From contig CAJJDP010000039.1 in the NCBI GenBank assembly GCA_905182995.1, positions 381,722-445,721 of the forward strand: 64,000 nt of DNA, given 5' to 3'. Below are positions 13,494 to 24,981 of this stretch, in pieces. The notes under the pieces were generated by a model. It was not told where the DNA came from. It saw nothing but the letters and a program-made list of their open reading frames with translations, and ran no database searches. Each line of letters opens with the position of its first letter. Position 1 is the first letter of the stretch. Both the position numbers and the translations under genes were made by a program. The stretch is from Paramecium octaurelia. Its lineage: Eukaryota > Ciliophora > Oligohymenophorea > Peniculida > Parameciidae.

Positions 13494-14594
13494 TCATCTT
13501 TCATATAATTAATTTGATCCACCATAACGAGCTTGAATATCCCAGAACATATTCTAGAGTGCTTGTGTTAACGACAATGGTCTAACACATAAATCATCAA
13601 TTGTTTTAAGATCCAACTTAAACTACCATATAATCTCCATGTTTTAGGATATAATCTATATAGAATATATTAAGCTAATTTATATATTTATTAGCATTTA
13701 CCAATCTTTAGTAATAGCTATTTATCAATATGTGCCAATTTTGGTGGCCTATAATATTGTGAAACATTTTCATAACATTCTAAAAAGTATATACATGAGG
13801 ACCTCCCAATTCATATATTCATCCTATAGTTTCTGGCATTTTCAAAGCATTTAACATAGCTTAAGCTACATCTTCAACAAAAATCTATTATATTTCTTTA
13901 TTCTTACAGGCTGTCTTTTTGCTTAACAGTGATCTGGTACAATATTGAAATTATGGAAGTATCTCTTCTGAATCTACCAATGATAGGCAAAATCATCATT
14001 GTCTCCTACCATCACACTTGGTCTAAATATAGTAGCATTTGGAAAAGCATTTAATACTTATTTTGATTTTATTTAGTTTATAAATCTAAGGATTCGGCAT
14101 GAGGATTCGCACCTCAGGCATAAAAATGAATCAATCTAATTAACCTTGGAATTTTAGCGCATGCTTCAGCAATTCTTTTAGGTACAGTCATATTGATCCA
14201 TTCAAAATCATTTCTATTTTTTAAATGTTTTCTTGGACCTAGTAAATTACTACAAAATTTGAATTCTTCATAGTCCACTCTATAATCTCTATATTATCAT
14301 AATTCATATCATGTAATAACCAATTATAACTAGGTCCCGATGTTGTCTTCAATTCTCTTACATGATCTTCATAATTATATCTTCATCTTAATTTAATCCT
14401 TGCTAGTCACTGTAAGGAAATATCAACTCCGATCCCATATTTCCAAGTATACCACCCATATAAATTCCTGAAAAGCTAGTTCCTCCATGAATAGTTGCTC
14501 TGATTCCTAATGGAGTGTGTTTAGCACCCTTATCAAAAATATGTAATTTGGGTCTAGATAATACTCCAAAATTGACTTTTAATACCTTTTACAT
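13494..14594 (-). pseudogene. NDUFA9-like complex I subunit, decayed copy
   Basis: The intact gene would encode a mitochondrial NADH dehydrogenase subunit of the NAD(P)-binding epimerase type. Recognisable segments in order are: start MQKVLKVNFG, HTPLGIRATIHGGTSFSGIY, GNMGSELIFPY, EDHVRELKTTSGPSYNW, LLGPRKHLKNRNDFEW, VPKRIAEACAKIPR, GANPHAESL, RYFHNFNIVPDHCQAKRQP, FVEDVAQAMLNALKMPETIG, YELGGPHVYTFQN and DDLCVRPLSLTQALQNM. They are spread over different frames. A true 23-nt intron follows AKRQP. However, TGA occurs in frame before GANPH and before IYELGG, a third lies before RYNYEDHV, and single-base frame shifts break VVINLLG and the region before DDLCV. No intron repairs these. Probably a dead duplicate. 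Confidence 0.8.
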
Positions 14595-14659
14595 AACCAA
14601 CAATATATATATTAATAAATTAAGTTATTAATTACATGGAGCATATTTAAAAAAATATC

Positions 14660-14733
14660 TGCCTTTGGTGGGGGTCGATCCCACGACCTCGAGATTATGA
14701 GACTCGCGCTCTAACCAACTGAGCTACAAGGGC
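14660..14733 (-). tRNA. tRNA-Met (CAU), elongator type
   Basis: Read on the minus strand, a full 74-nt cloverleaf starts GCCCTTG. The D arm is GCTC..GAGC, the anticodon loop CTCATAA has CAT at 34-36, and the T arm is GTGGG..CCCAC. It ends CAAAGGC plus discriminator A. There is no intron and CCA is not encoded. The anticodon stem and loop resemble eukaryotic elongator Met tRNA, including the U-U at the stem base. Acceptor pair 4-69 is C-A, a mismatch where other positions pair. The gene lies 65 bases upstream of the decayed NDUFA9 start. Confidence 0.93.
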
Positions 14734-15050
14734 AGCTATGACATTTTGTCACCCTAACTCAAGATATACACATATATTCCTAGCGCATACTCCAAACTCA
14801 ATTGACATCTATTTGTATTCCATCTCAATATTGAATAATAATTCAAATTTTTGAATATCAAGTACAAAGCCAAAACTTTATTTCTTTTTCGACATCGAAT
14901 TCCATATTTGTAATTTAATGTTCTTAAAACTCGTTATTATTGAAGCACATTAAAAAGCCAAAATGTTTGATGCTTTATGGCTAATGAAGATGGTGTTGAG
15001 TTATATTTTGAAATTCAGATTTTACTTATAATTGGATATTATAATAAAAT
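14734..15050. other. Intergenic stretch between tRNA-Met and glutaminyl cyclase
   Basis: About 317 AT-rich bases. They hold the upstream sides of both the tRNA gene and the + strand cyclase gene. Nothing else is recognised. Confidence 0.6.
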
Positions 15051-15902
15051 ATGTATTTAATTTTCATTTCACTACTATTTTTATCATTATGTCAAGATCC
15101 TACAGTTTTTAAGGCGTCTGACAAAGTCTCTTTTATAATAAAGGATAAAATATAGAGACCAGCAGACTTGCTGTTCTTTACAGAAGGCCTCTCCTTTTTT
15201 TCAGATGATGTATTATTAGAGAGTACAGGTTTATATGGCGATTCTGAGATACATTACATTAATAATGTCTTTGACAAAAAGAAAATAGAATTAAAATTAC
15301 GGCAGCCTATAGGGAAACAGTATTTCGGTGAGGGGTGTTCAAAAATAAAAAACAAAAACGGTAAAGATGAAATCTATATGTTGACTTGGAAGGAGAGAAA
15401 AGCTTTCCAATTGGATAGCAATTTGCAATTAGTTTAAGAATTGGAAATCCCAGGAGAAATCCAGGAAGGATGGGGGATGACCTCTTATAGGAATAATGAT
15501 GGGGATGCGATGCTTTTAATTTCTGATGGAACAAATAGATTGTATCATGTTGATCCAAGTGACTTTAAGGTCAAGAAAACAGTGAGCGTGCGTTTAGGGA
15601 ATGGAGAAGCACTCAATAAACTAAATGAATTAGAAATTATTGGAGATGGCAGTGTTCTAGCAAACATTTATGAAACTCCATTGATTGCTTAGATAGATCC
15701 ACATGACGGTAAGTTAATAGATGTTCTTGACTTTACTGCATTGATCTAGGATGTTGAGAGTGTGAAGGGTAAAGGGTATACAGACCCTATGTTTAACAAG
15801 GTGTTGAATGGGATTGCATATAGAGGTGGTAATCTTATCTTGAGTGGCAAATAATGGCCTTATTTTTATTAAATTGAATTATAATCATAATAATAATCAT
15901 GA
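15051..15902 (+). CDS. Glutaminyl-peptide cyclotransferase (glutamine cyclotransferase family)
   Basis: Converts N-terminal Gln of peptides to pyroglutamate. This is the beta-propeller (plant/bacterial-type) family, not the metal-dependent animal enzyme. A single 283-aa frame begins with a signal peptide (MYLIFISLLFLSLCQD), so it acts in the secretory pathway or outside the cell. Family landmarks in order are: TEGLSFFSDDVLLESTGLYG, YFGEG, MLTWKE, IQEGWGMTS, LISDGT, NKLNELEI, IDPHDGKLIDVLDF, and GYTDPMFNKVLNGIAY near the C-terminus. No intron. Its TGA stop overlaps the first possible ATG of the next gene (ATGA at 15899-15902). Confidence 0.9.
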
Positions 15903-16844
15903 ATTCTTAAAATCCTTACTAACATCTGCTCGATCCAAATATTCCAATTCCAACCAACGAACAAATCTAATAAGTGAATTCTCAATAATAATACCATTAA
16001 CACCTTCAAGGCAATTCTAACATGGTTCAATCAAACATGGTGAACAGTAATCTCTAGTAGCCTACTCCTAGTAAGATTAATGAGTACAAACAGTACAAAG
16101 AAAAGAATAAATAAGATGTAAGTACTAATTGATCTATGAATAGATGACAACCAGTGTCTTAAGCTTGAATGGATTTTACAAAGAGTAAATGGAAGGATAC
16201 AATTTTGATTATACAAAATCTGATCATCCCTCTGTGGCCTTATTTCATTTCGCAATCAAAGGGATTGCCCTGGCTGTTTATTTGTTTGGAGGACTATTCA
16301 TACGAGAAGCGTAACAAAAATATAAATATAATAGTTGGACTCTGCCTGAGATAGTGATTGTTATTGGAGCAGTTGATTTTTGGGTTACAAAGAATATCAC
16401 TGGTAGACTCCTCGTAGGATTAAGATGGTGGGAAGAAATAGATGAAGCCTCAGGAGAACAACTATGGGTGTTTGAAACAAGAGTAAATGAGAATTAGGTG
16501 AGTTAAGTGAATTCCTTTATTTTTTGGGCAACTTTGGTACTAGCGATATTAGCATGGGGATTTTTAGCGGTAGTCAATGCAATCGGGTTTCATATTCTCA
16601 ATGTATTCATTACTGTTATTATTAATTTAGTTAACTGGCATATCATTTTAATTGACTATCCAAATAATTAATTTTTATTTCTATTTCTAGTGTTCAAGAG
16701 GTATATTAAACAAATTCAATTAATTTAGTTGCTAAAACCAGAGCTAAGCAACTGGCAAAGGTATTGGGAGCAGAAATTTTGAATAAGATGATGAACCAAT
16801 CTGTGATTTGGCCAATGAAAGTACCTAAATAAAAAGGGTTATGA
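15899..16844 (+). CDS. TVP23-like Golgi membrane protein
   Basis: The TVP23/FAM18 family are four-helix membrane proteins of the late Golgi implicated in vesicle traffic. After a Gln/Asn-rich N-terminus come [13 protein letters not shown], a first membrane pair ([10 protein letters not shown]), the hallmark [21 protein letters not shown] and WVFET, then two more helices. Introns of 26 nt (after QD, ~16100), 24 nt (~16309) and 28 nt (~16700) keep the frame and leave a basic tail ending KVPKQKGL. One junction is odd: between about 16630 and 16690 the only GT..AG solution keeping frame is 61 nt (16630-16690). The start at 15899 overlaps the previous stop; ATG 16020 or 16038, in frame, is an alternative. 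Confidence 0.82.
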
Positions 16845-16887
16845 TTTATTTCTATGTTTTTTTATTTTATTTCATTATTTATTTTTT

Positions 16888-18679
16888 ATGTAAAGGCCAT
16901 TAACCAGCATCACATCATCACAACAATAATCGAAACTCTATGATAGTAGCAGTACATCCTTTAGAATTAAGGAAAATAAGAAAAATCGGTAATTGAAAAT
17001 GTGCATGTGTTTAGTTAAATGCCATCATAGATGCTTTATGACAAGGAGGGGTTGTACGAGGAAAATTTAAAGTTGAAGAAGGAATTGTAACAAGTCAAAT
17101 TCGAATTGAAGAAGGAGAGACAAGAGCATGCGAATTTCGAGAAACAAGTCTAGAAAACTAATGAAACTTAAAAAGATGTAATTATGTGTTGATTTAGACA
17201 GTTTCAAGTCATCTTGTCTTAGAGAGCAAGAATCAAAGAGCAGGATAAATTAATTAAGGAACTTGAGGACTAAGTTTTTAAGTTGAAGCGTAATCCTGAA
17301 AGGACCAAGAACAAAGAATTGGAGGCAGAATTAGAAGAATAAAAGGAAGCATATCAAAAATTATAGTTGTACATCAGTAGCAAATGTAGCCAAGACGCAA
17401 ATGAAACTATGATGGTAAATCAATCACTAAAGGATTAAATTCAAATCAATTTAGTTTAAGCCTACAAACAAGATAACTTGAATTTGTCTTAAATGATTCT
17501 CAGTTTATAATAAGAGAATCACGGATTGCAATAGAATTTGTTGTCTCTCAAGAACGATAAGGATAGATTGACTGGTAGGTTGAAGGATTTGGAGAAGCAA
17601 TTTGACTCTGTTAATAAACACATGATGTATATGAGACAGGAAATGCAAAATACTAAAAAGTAAACTCCCTCTGAAGACTATTTGAAAAAGATAGATGAAT
17701 TGTAATAATAGGTTTAAAATTAAGCCAAATAATTATAATAAAATAAAAAACTCATAGAAGAATTGGAGTCAAAAAATGGAGAATTACAGCATAATTATGA
17801 TGTATTCAAATCTATGGAAAGTAAAGAAAAGGAAAAATTGTAGGATAGAATTAATATGCTAAAAAAGTAGATTGAGGAATTGAATTAGAGAAGAGATGAT
17901 TAAGAGTAATCTTAAGAAGGTTCACTCTAATCGATCGGACTTAGACAAGCGATGACTATTTATGGTAGTCCTAGAAATAATAATAGTCCTTAGAAACTGC
18001 AATTATAATTACCTGTTACAAATAAAAAACAATGTTTAAAAGTAAATTCTTATGACATCAAAGAAATCATGTGCAATCTAAAAATCAAATTATTGAGCAA
18101 TAATATTGATTACGAAACATAAGAATAAATTTTGTGTGAAGATGATGATGAATTTTTGACTCTTGAAGAAACTTAATTGCGTCTATAGAAAGCACCCTTT
18201 GAATTAAGTGAGGATGAATCAAGTCTATTGGCTAGGTATTTGATCGAGGATAACACTGAGGATCATATTCTATATGATAGATAGAGGACATAGACCAAGG
18301 TTATCATAAAATCTGTGTATAAGAAACTATTAGGAGAATTTAATTTGTTTGATGAATCGGAGAAGCAATAAATGTACGAATACTTTTGCCAGTTGTTCCA
18401 TAAATATAATTAGGGTATGGAATCTGCAATTAAATAGTTCAATATTAAAAAAAAACATTTGGGAAACAATTAGTGTGAATATGAAGATTTTAATGTAATT
18501 CTCATTATGTAATATAGGAAGCATTAAAATATTGCGATATTCTTTTAACTTCCAGACAGAGATTGTATTTGGAATTAGAAATATTTTCTGACTCTTAATA
18601 ATTACAGCGATTTAATTTTTAGACTCTATTTTCAAAGTTTAAATTAAAGGTTTCTGATTTAGATAATAGTATTAATTGA
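16888..18679 (+). CDS. Long coiled-coil protein of unknown function
   Basis: 572 aa after removing three introns: 26 nt (16989-17014), 24 nt starting at about 17178, and 23 nt starting at about 18492. The Lys/Glu/Gln heptad-rich body starts around LYDKEGLYEENLKLKKEL. It continues through RIKEQDKLIKELEDQVFKL to about residue 350. The C-terminal third is more globular (DESSLLARYLIEDN, KSVYKKLLGEFNLFDESEKQQ, EALKYCDILLTSRQRLY). It could be a ciliary or cytoskeletal scaffold, since ciliates have many such proteins, but no signature proves it. A later ATG at 17019 is internal; the longer start is supported by a continuous exon and a fitting intron. Confidence 0.75.
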
Positions 18680-18700
18680 ATTAATTTTTTATTTTAATTT

Positions 18701-19555
18701 ATGGACACAACTATTTTAGAAGCAATTAAACAACTTCCTCCAAAATAATAACCTACAGCAATCGCAATCTAGCACCATCTCAATAAATGGGCTGACTCAG
18801 AGAAACAAGTTGCAAAGAAAGTACGTCAACTTTAAACAGAGTATTTGAGGAGTGTTATTCCTTTATAAAATGAAATTAATGCTATAATCAAAGGACTCAG
18901 AGCTCCAACTGAAGAGGAAATTAAAGATGCAAACACATATTAAATTGAAATCAAAGATGTCAAAGCATCTCCACTCCAAAATTATTGGGGTCAAGTTTTG
19001 ATGAATAATAGTCTGACAGGAAAATTGATATCTGAAGCAGATAAAAGCATTTTTAGACATTTGCTATCAGTAAATGTTGATTTAGGAGAAAATGGAAAGG
19101 ATTTTACAATCAATTTTGAGTTTGAAGACAATGATCATTTTGGTGCATGCATTTTAACCAAATCATATGTTTTTGAGAATTCAGATGAAGAATTTCCAAC
19201 AAAATAAAAGGGATCTTAAATCAAATGGAAGGAAGGTAAAAACATAACCAAGAAGATTGTTAAACGCAAATAAAAGAATAAGAAAACAGGATAAACAAGG
19301 GAAATTGAAAAGGAGGAGAAAGCCCCAACATTTTTCCATTTCTTCGAAGATGTTGATTAGATCAACAATGAAGATGAGAAAGTTGAAAGAGAATAATTTG
19401 ATTATGAATTGGGGTCATAATTTGTGAATACAATTATACCAAAAGCTTTATTCACTTATTTGGGACTGAAGGCTGATGATGATGAAGATGATTTTGAAGG
19501 AGATGAGGACGATGATGAGGATGAAGGCGAGGAGGAATCTTTAGATGATGATTGA
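18701..19555 (+). CDS. Nucleosome assembly protein (NAP1/SET family histone chaperone)
   Basis: Binds histones H2A-H2B or H3-H4 and assists nucleosome assembly and nuclear import. The 284-aa intronless frame shows the NAP fold in order: an N-terminal dimerisation helix (KWADSEKQVAKKVRQLQTEY with RSVIPLQNEI), IKDVKASPLQNYWGQVLMNN, SEADKSIFRHLLSVNVDLG, FTINFEFEDNDHFGACILTK, ITKKIVKRKQKNKKTGQ, and APTFFHFFEDV. It ends in the typical acidic tail (DDDEDDFEGDEDDDEDEGEEE). It begins 21 bases after the stop of the coiled-coil gene. Length is close to small SET-type members. Confidence 0.93.
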
Positions 19556-20687
19556 ATTACATTATGTTAATAATAAATTTCTATTGAAAAAGTTAAATTT
19601 TTTCTAAATTATGAGCTAACTTTTATTTCGTATAAAAAGTATTTTAATAGAAATTTTTACTCATAATAATAAAACATAATTCATTCTAGTGAGACATTTT
19701 TTTTGATTTTAGTATAAAATTTAGAGACAAATTATATCTCTGATTTTTTATTGTATAAATTGGAGGATATTCTTATTAATGCCTTTTTATTGATCTTATA
19801 TAGAAATACATATTGTCTGATTAGAATAAAAAATTGGATTTTAATATTAATATTAATGTTTTAATTTTTTTAATTTTATTTCATAGACATATAATTTACC
19901 ATTTTAAGGCATAATTAAATTAATTCTTAACGAGAAATTAATTTTTTCACTAAATTATTAATTTAATCTCATTAACAATTTCGTGTGACACATTAATTCC
20001 TTTGCCCATAAGTATTGCCTTATAATAGATTTCCTATTTTTTTCACCATCCCGCACTCCTTTAATTTAGACAAATAAATACAATTAGTCATCGAATTTTA
20101 TATAATATTGGAACCCATATAACAAATGTAAAAATCAACTCCTTCAAAGTACAAACCCTTAATTTAATTTAACTCTTTCGAAACTGAGATATTATCAAGC
20201 TTCTTTTAATTTCACATGTGATAAGTGCTCATTTGATTTATCTAAATTTGAACATATATTGGGAATTAAAGAAAGCACTTTGTTATTCGGATAGAATTAA
20301 GGGAGGTTTAATTTATAAGGTTTAGAATCTTTTGGAGGCATTTGCACACTCAAAGGTGCAAAAATTGATGTTAAGATGAGATATGTAATGTTCTATGAGC
20401 TCATTATTATAAGATCAACCATCTATAGCGAAATCAATAATGAAGATTTGACGATGTTTACAACGATATTTATTGGAAAGATATTGATTAGATATTATTG
20501 AATTACTAAGTATTTATTTAAAATAGATAGAACACTCTAAGGATTTCAAATTAAGCCAATAACTCTTTCAAAGTTATTAAAAAGTGAAAACAGATAATAT
20601 CAAAATACTATAGTAATAATAACATATTCGTTTTGATAAGAAGTGTACATATACATCATATAAAGTATTCATAAACTCATTTTTCTA
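19556..20687. other. Long AT-rich stretch without a supportable gene
   Basis: About 1.1 kb. A frame of about 170 codons without TGA exists on the + strand (about 19990-20500) and reads plausibly in places, but it has no ATG near its beginning and no recognisable domain. With one stop codon in this composition such frames arise by chance. Otherwise only A/T-rich sequence is seen. Confidence 0.45.
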
Positions 20688-23374
20688 TCAACATTTTTTA
20701 AATACGCATAATAAAATATGCTTCAATTCTTATATATTTAATGGTTTATCAAGTACTTATTCCATCCCTGCTTTCAAGCAGTTATCAATATCCTTTTAGC
20801 CAGTGAATGCTGTTAATCCAACAATTGTAATATAAGGAATTTAAAATTTATTCATCATACTAATCAATTATTTTGTTGCTTCAATTCCATTCATAATTGG
20901 CATCTGATAATCCATGAGAATGAGAGAAAGTAAATTGCAAGATGAGCAACATTTTTATAAATTTTACACTATTTAAATCGCCTATTAGCCATTAAATGCT
21001 AGCAACACTTCAAAACCCAGCTTAGAAATCAAAATTTATAAGGACTTTTGATTAAAAATTTCATCATCAACACTCAAAATCCTCATGCAATTACATTTTT
21101 TTAAACTATTTAATCCAGTCAAGAATAATTCAGATTCTTTTTCTTCTAATTATTTAATTTATTTTAAATTGATGACCTTAGAGGATTTATCTTTAACTTT
21201 GTTGTAAACCTTATTGATATCTGTTATCAAAAAGGGATTCAAACTTTCTAAGTCGTCTAATCTCTTTTCTAAAAAGTCATCGTTGCTTTCAGAATAAAAA
21301 GAATCGTTTTGAGATCTTTTTGAAGAATACTAAGCAAATTGTGTTTTGATTTGATTGCTTGTGATGTGAAATTCTGTGGCTTTAACTATAGTGCCCATTA
21401 CATTGAATAGAGAACTATTAACTTGTATTTATTAAGAAGCTGACAATTGCTTGAATTGACTTGAGGCACTTCCAATATTCATACAATTCGAGGTGCTATT
21501 CTTGATATTCTATTAAGAAGCAGGAACTCGAAAAAAGTTTTTTATACAAAAAGAAATAAATGTTCCTTTGTTCTCCCCTTCTGACCTAATATTAAAAGAG
21601 TTCATATCTGAAGGAGCAAGATATTACAAAATAATAGAAGAAATTATTAAACCTATTCCATGCCAATCTTTCACAAATTCTTTATTTTTATCAATGTGCT
21701 TACTTATATCTTATAACTTTTATAATAGACTTTATTCAATGCCTATTCCTTAGTCTGCTATTTCAAATAATATATTTTGATTTGGTAATGATATTAGTTT
21801 AAGAACGCAGCCTCCTTTAAAGGAATATTTTAAGGAGTTTTATATAAGATTTATTAAAATTTAAAGGAGCTTTTTATAATCAGTACAAAATGAATTTAAC
21901 TAATTTTCTTTTAAATCAACATGGAAGGCTAGTTATTTAGTGTTAAATTGATAATAAAACATCGAACTAATTTCGGTAATGAGCTCAGAAATAGTAAATT
22001 CTTTGAGTTATATTTTGATGTGATCTTGATAAAAAGATGAGAAATCAAGGATGTCATTTATGAGATACTTTTGTATCTTTAAAGAATTGATTGCTGGTTC
22101 TATCAGATTATCTTTCACATATAAAGGTATCTTTTATTCTTACAAAGAGGAGGATAAAAAGTTCAAAGCACTATTAAGTGGGGTTCTGAGTTCATGAGAG
22201 AATGATTGAAGGATCTAATATATTTAATTATTATTACTTTAGATTTAAAATCGTTAAGAAGAATATTTTATTACATTTCATTTTAGCCTGAGAAGTCATT
22301 CAAAAATATTAAGATTTCATTGTCTTTTTCATTTTATACAATTTATCCAAATAGCTATAGATATGATCCATCTTCTAGTTGTTATCGGCATGTGATTTCG
22401 TAATAAACAGAGTGATGAATATTAAGGAAAGAACTTTGGACTTTACTCTTAAAATTCAATACTATTTCATTTAGAGATTAATATCCTATAGGTATATCTT
22501 AAAGAGTTTCTTAATTTCTTTAATTGCAATTATTATTAAACGTCATGGCATGAGGTCTTCTTATTTAATTGATGAATTAATTAATGGACGAAACATCTTA
22601 TTCCTCGAGATTACTGCTGGAAACATGAAAACTTAAATGATTCATTACTAAATTTTCTAATTCTTCTTCCGTTTACTTATAAGAGGAAAAGAAATCATAG
22701 AAGGATTAGTTTTTATGGACAATTTACCAATTTTGCATAGATATGATGATGGCAATAATTGGAATTGTTTGCATTCTATTCTTCCATATCTCATCATTTT
22801 GTTTTTCCAATTAGGAATATTATGAAATATTCTGAATTGGTGTCATGTTAGTAACATTCAATTATTTTTTCATTTATGACACTTTGTTCTGCAAATCTTT
22901 TACTAGTTACAACAATGAAATGGAAATCATAACCAAAATGAATAAAAGCTTTCCGTTAATACATACAACGACAAGCGAGCCGAATTTAATAATAGTTTAT
23001 TCCAACACACTCATTGGATCTGGTTCTTGAGTCAAATTATCTATTAAAAATGCTATAATAACTAGGTATTCTTAATCTAGGAACAATAATGAGACTAAAC
23101 TAATCAATTTACTTAAGATGATCATTGTAAAGTAACATTTGGTATTGATTTTAGGTGTGTTGATGAATATTATCATAGTTATGAGGGTGTTGTAAGATAT
23201 GCTACAAATCATTAATGGCAATTATGTTTGCTCAATTCCTAATAAAACCGAATATATGATGATGAGCAATATGCAGAAACAGATCGATATATATTATTAT
23301 GATGTTTGTCGAGATTTCATTTCTTCAGCAGCTATAATTTCTATTTCAGGACTTTTAAGCTAGTTACCATTCAT
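20688..23374 (-). CDS. Membrane hybrid histidine kinase with receiver domain (second copy type)
   Basis: 887 aa after removing one 23-nt intron (22215-22237) just before the H-box. Five or six hydrophobic segments lie at about residues 35-200. A long linker without a clear PAS follows. The kinase core begins near 384 with QSFSHELRTPLNS, then LLQILINLIQNSLKYS (N-box), ADQGIGIEQS (G1) and WHGIGLIIS (a shortened G2). A Ser/Asn-rich linker leads to the receiver (about 758-887): LSVDDE, LILMDYQMPIMNG, LTAFTGQ, and Lys-Pro in VLDKPLN. The protein ends LLCVFKKC. All catalytic residues for phosphotransfer are present. It differs from the kinase at 10814 in linker and G2 box, so it is not a recent tandem copy. 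Confidence 0.92.
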
Positions 23375-23564
23375 CTCAATTTGAATTATTTTATATAATA
23401 CTTTTCCTTAAATTAATAATAATGGAAACTATTATTGAAACAAAGACTTATGATTGGAATAATTGTTAAGAAATGCCATATCTCAAATTCTTAAAGAGCA
23501 CCACTCCTTACATTTAGATTATATTTTTAATTAAAACTTAATAAAGGATTAATTAATAACAAAA

Positions 23565-24981
23565 ATGTGGTTCATTCTGTAAATGCTATAATTTCAGATC
23601 ACTTTTTCATTAGAAACTATAATAGAAATCTCGGAAAATGCAAAATTTTGGTCAGATGTTTAATTGAGTTCTCCAAATAATACTTACCTACTTAACATTG
23701 CAAATAAGGCCAACTTCCCTTATTATGCCATTAATGTTGAACTTCACAAGTAAGATGACACCTTTTCCTTACATTATGGAATTGGTAAACCTCCAAAATT
23801 TAGTTTAAGTTTGTCTGAAATTTCAGAAGTTTAAGGGTTTGATATATATGGGTATTGCAACTATGCCAATAATTATTAGGTATCTTGAAAATAGATTTAC
23901 TCATTTCATTCTGTTGTCAAGTGAAGATTTTCAATCTCGATAAGTTTATATATCTACTTCATCTGAATGGACTTAGAATTACAACATTTCAGTTACTGCC
24001 ACCAACAATAAATTGTGTCCAAACAACTGCAACAATCAAGGCAGTTGCTAAGTACTCAATAAATTTACTTTTTAGGATGGAAAATGTTTATGCAATAAAT
24101 ATTACATAGGGAATGATTGCCATTAAAAGGCAATTTATATTCAATAAAACAAAGAAATAATCCTTAGTTTAGAAAATACTGTTAAGTATGCTTATGTAGA
24201 TTTAGAAGAAAGTGAAAATGAGTCTATGAGTTTAATAGTTAAAGTATTTAAAATAATAATATGTAACAGACTAACAGTTCTGAAGGAGTTGATTTGTATA
24301 TAATGAAGACGAGAGTACTTTACATACCTGCCCTAGAAGATTTGAATAGAAAATATTATGATCTTTTAGTAGAAGGCAATGAAATTACATCTTCATCGCC
24401 TATTGAATTTGAGTTAAAAGACAGAAATGATAATAGCACACTCATTCAAAGCAGAATAAGGTTTATTTTCAAATAGAAATCTCTAGTCGAATAAGATGTT
24501 CATATTTCTATGGATCTCATCAATTAAAATACTTAAAATACAATTTCAACTACTACAGTAATAATTATAGTTGCCTCGATTGCTGGTATAATAATGATTC
24601 TAAGTATTTTGTTCGCAATTGGCAAATACTTTAGAAATAAGAAAATCAAAGAAGCTATATCTGCTTTAGCTATGGTTAGATAGATGCAACATGAAAAGAA
24701 ATACATAGCAAAAAGCTTTGATGATGAAATCTTACAGCAGCTGCCTTAGATTGAAAGTGATCAAATCAAAAACACAGATATCTGTCCAATTTGTCTTGAT
24801 CTTTACACTAGTAAACCAGATCTCAGATCAACAAAATGCAAGTAATTTACAAATATAAATTAGACATTTATTTCATAAAGAATGTCTTCTCGCATGGATA
24901 TATATTAATAAGAATTGTCCAACCTGTAGGGCTGACCTAAAAATACATATGAACCTTCAGAGAAACCAATAGCAGTAATGA
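23565..24981 (+). CDS. Transmembrane RING-H2 ubiquitin ligase with EGF-like ectodomain
   Basis: Probable E3 ligase that marks membrane cargo with ubiquitin. Introns of 28, 26 and 22 nt give 446 aa. The order is: signal peptide (MWFILQMLQFQITFS), an ectodomain of about 280 residues, one EGF-like module (CPNNCNNQGSC ... CLCNKYYIGNDC), one membrane helix (TTVIIIVASIAGIIMILSIL), a basic juxtamembrane region, and a C-terminal RING-H2: CPICLDLY, C-x-H in TKCKHLFHKEC, and CPTCRADL. The last intron lies exactly between the third Cys and the first His of the RING. The ectodomain ligand is unknown. It is divergent from the histidine kinase, with 190 bp between starts. Confidence 0.88.

Noticed and set aside
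13494-14594. TGA recoded as an amino acid in the NDUFA9-like gene
   Set aside because: Single-base frame shifts also occur in the same gene, and TGA is a normal stop in all neighbours, so decay is simpler.
16031-16255. Minus-strand hydrophobic frame opposite the TVP23-like gene
   Set aside because: It overlaps a supported gene on the other strand and has no independent evidence.
15051-16844. Glutaminyl cyclase and TVP23-like as one fusion protein
   Set aside because: They are in different frames and the cyclase ends at a normal family length before the overlap.
19990-20501. 170-codon open frame on the + strand in an AT-rich stretch
   Set aside because: No ATG near its beginning, no domain, and such lengths are expected by chance with a single stop codon.
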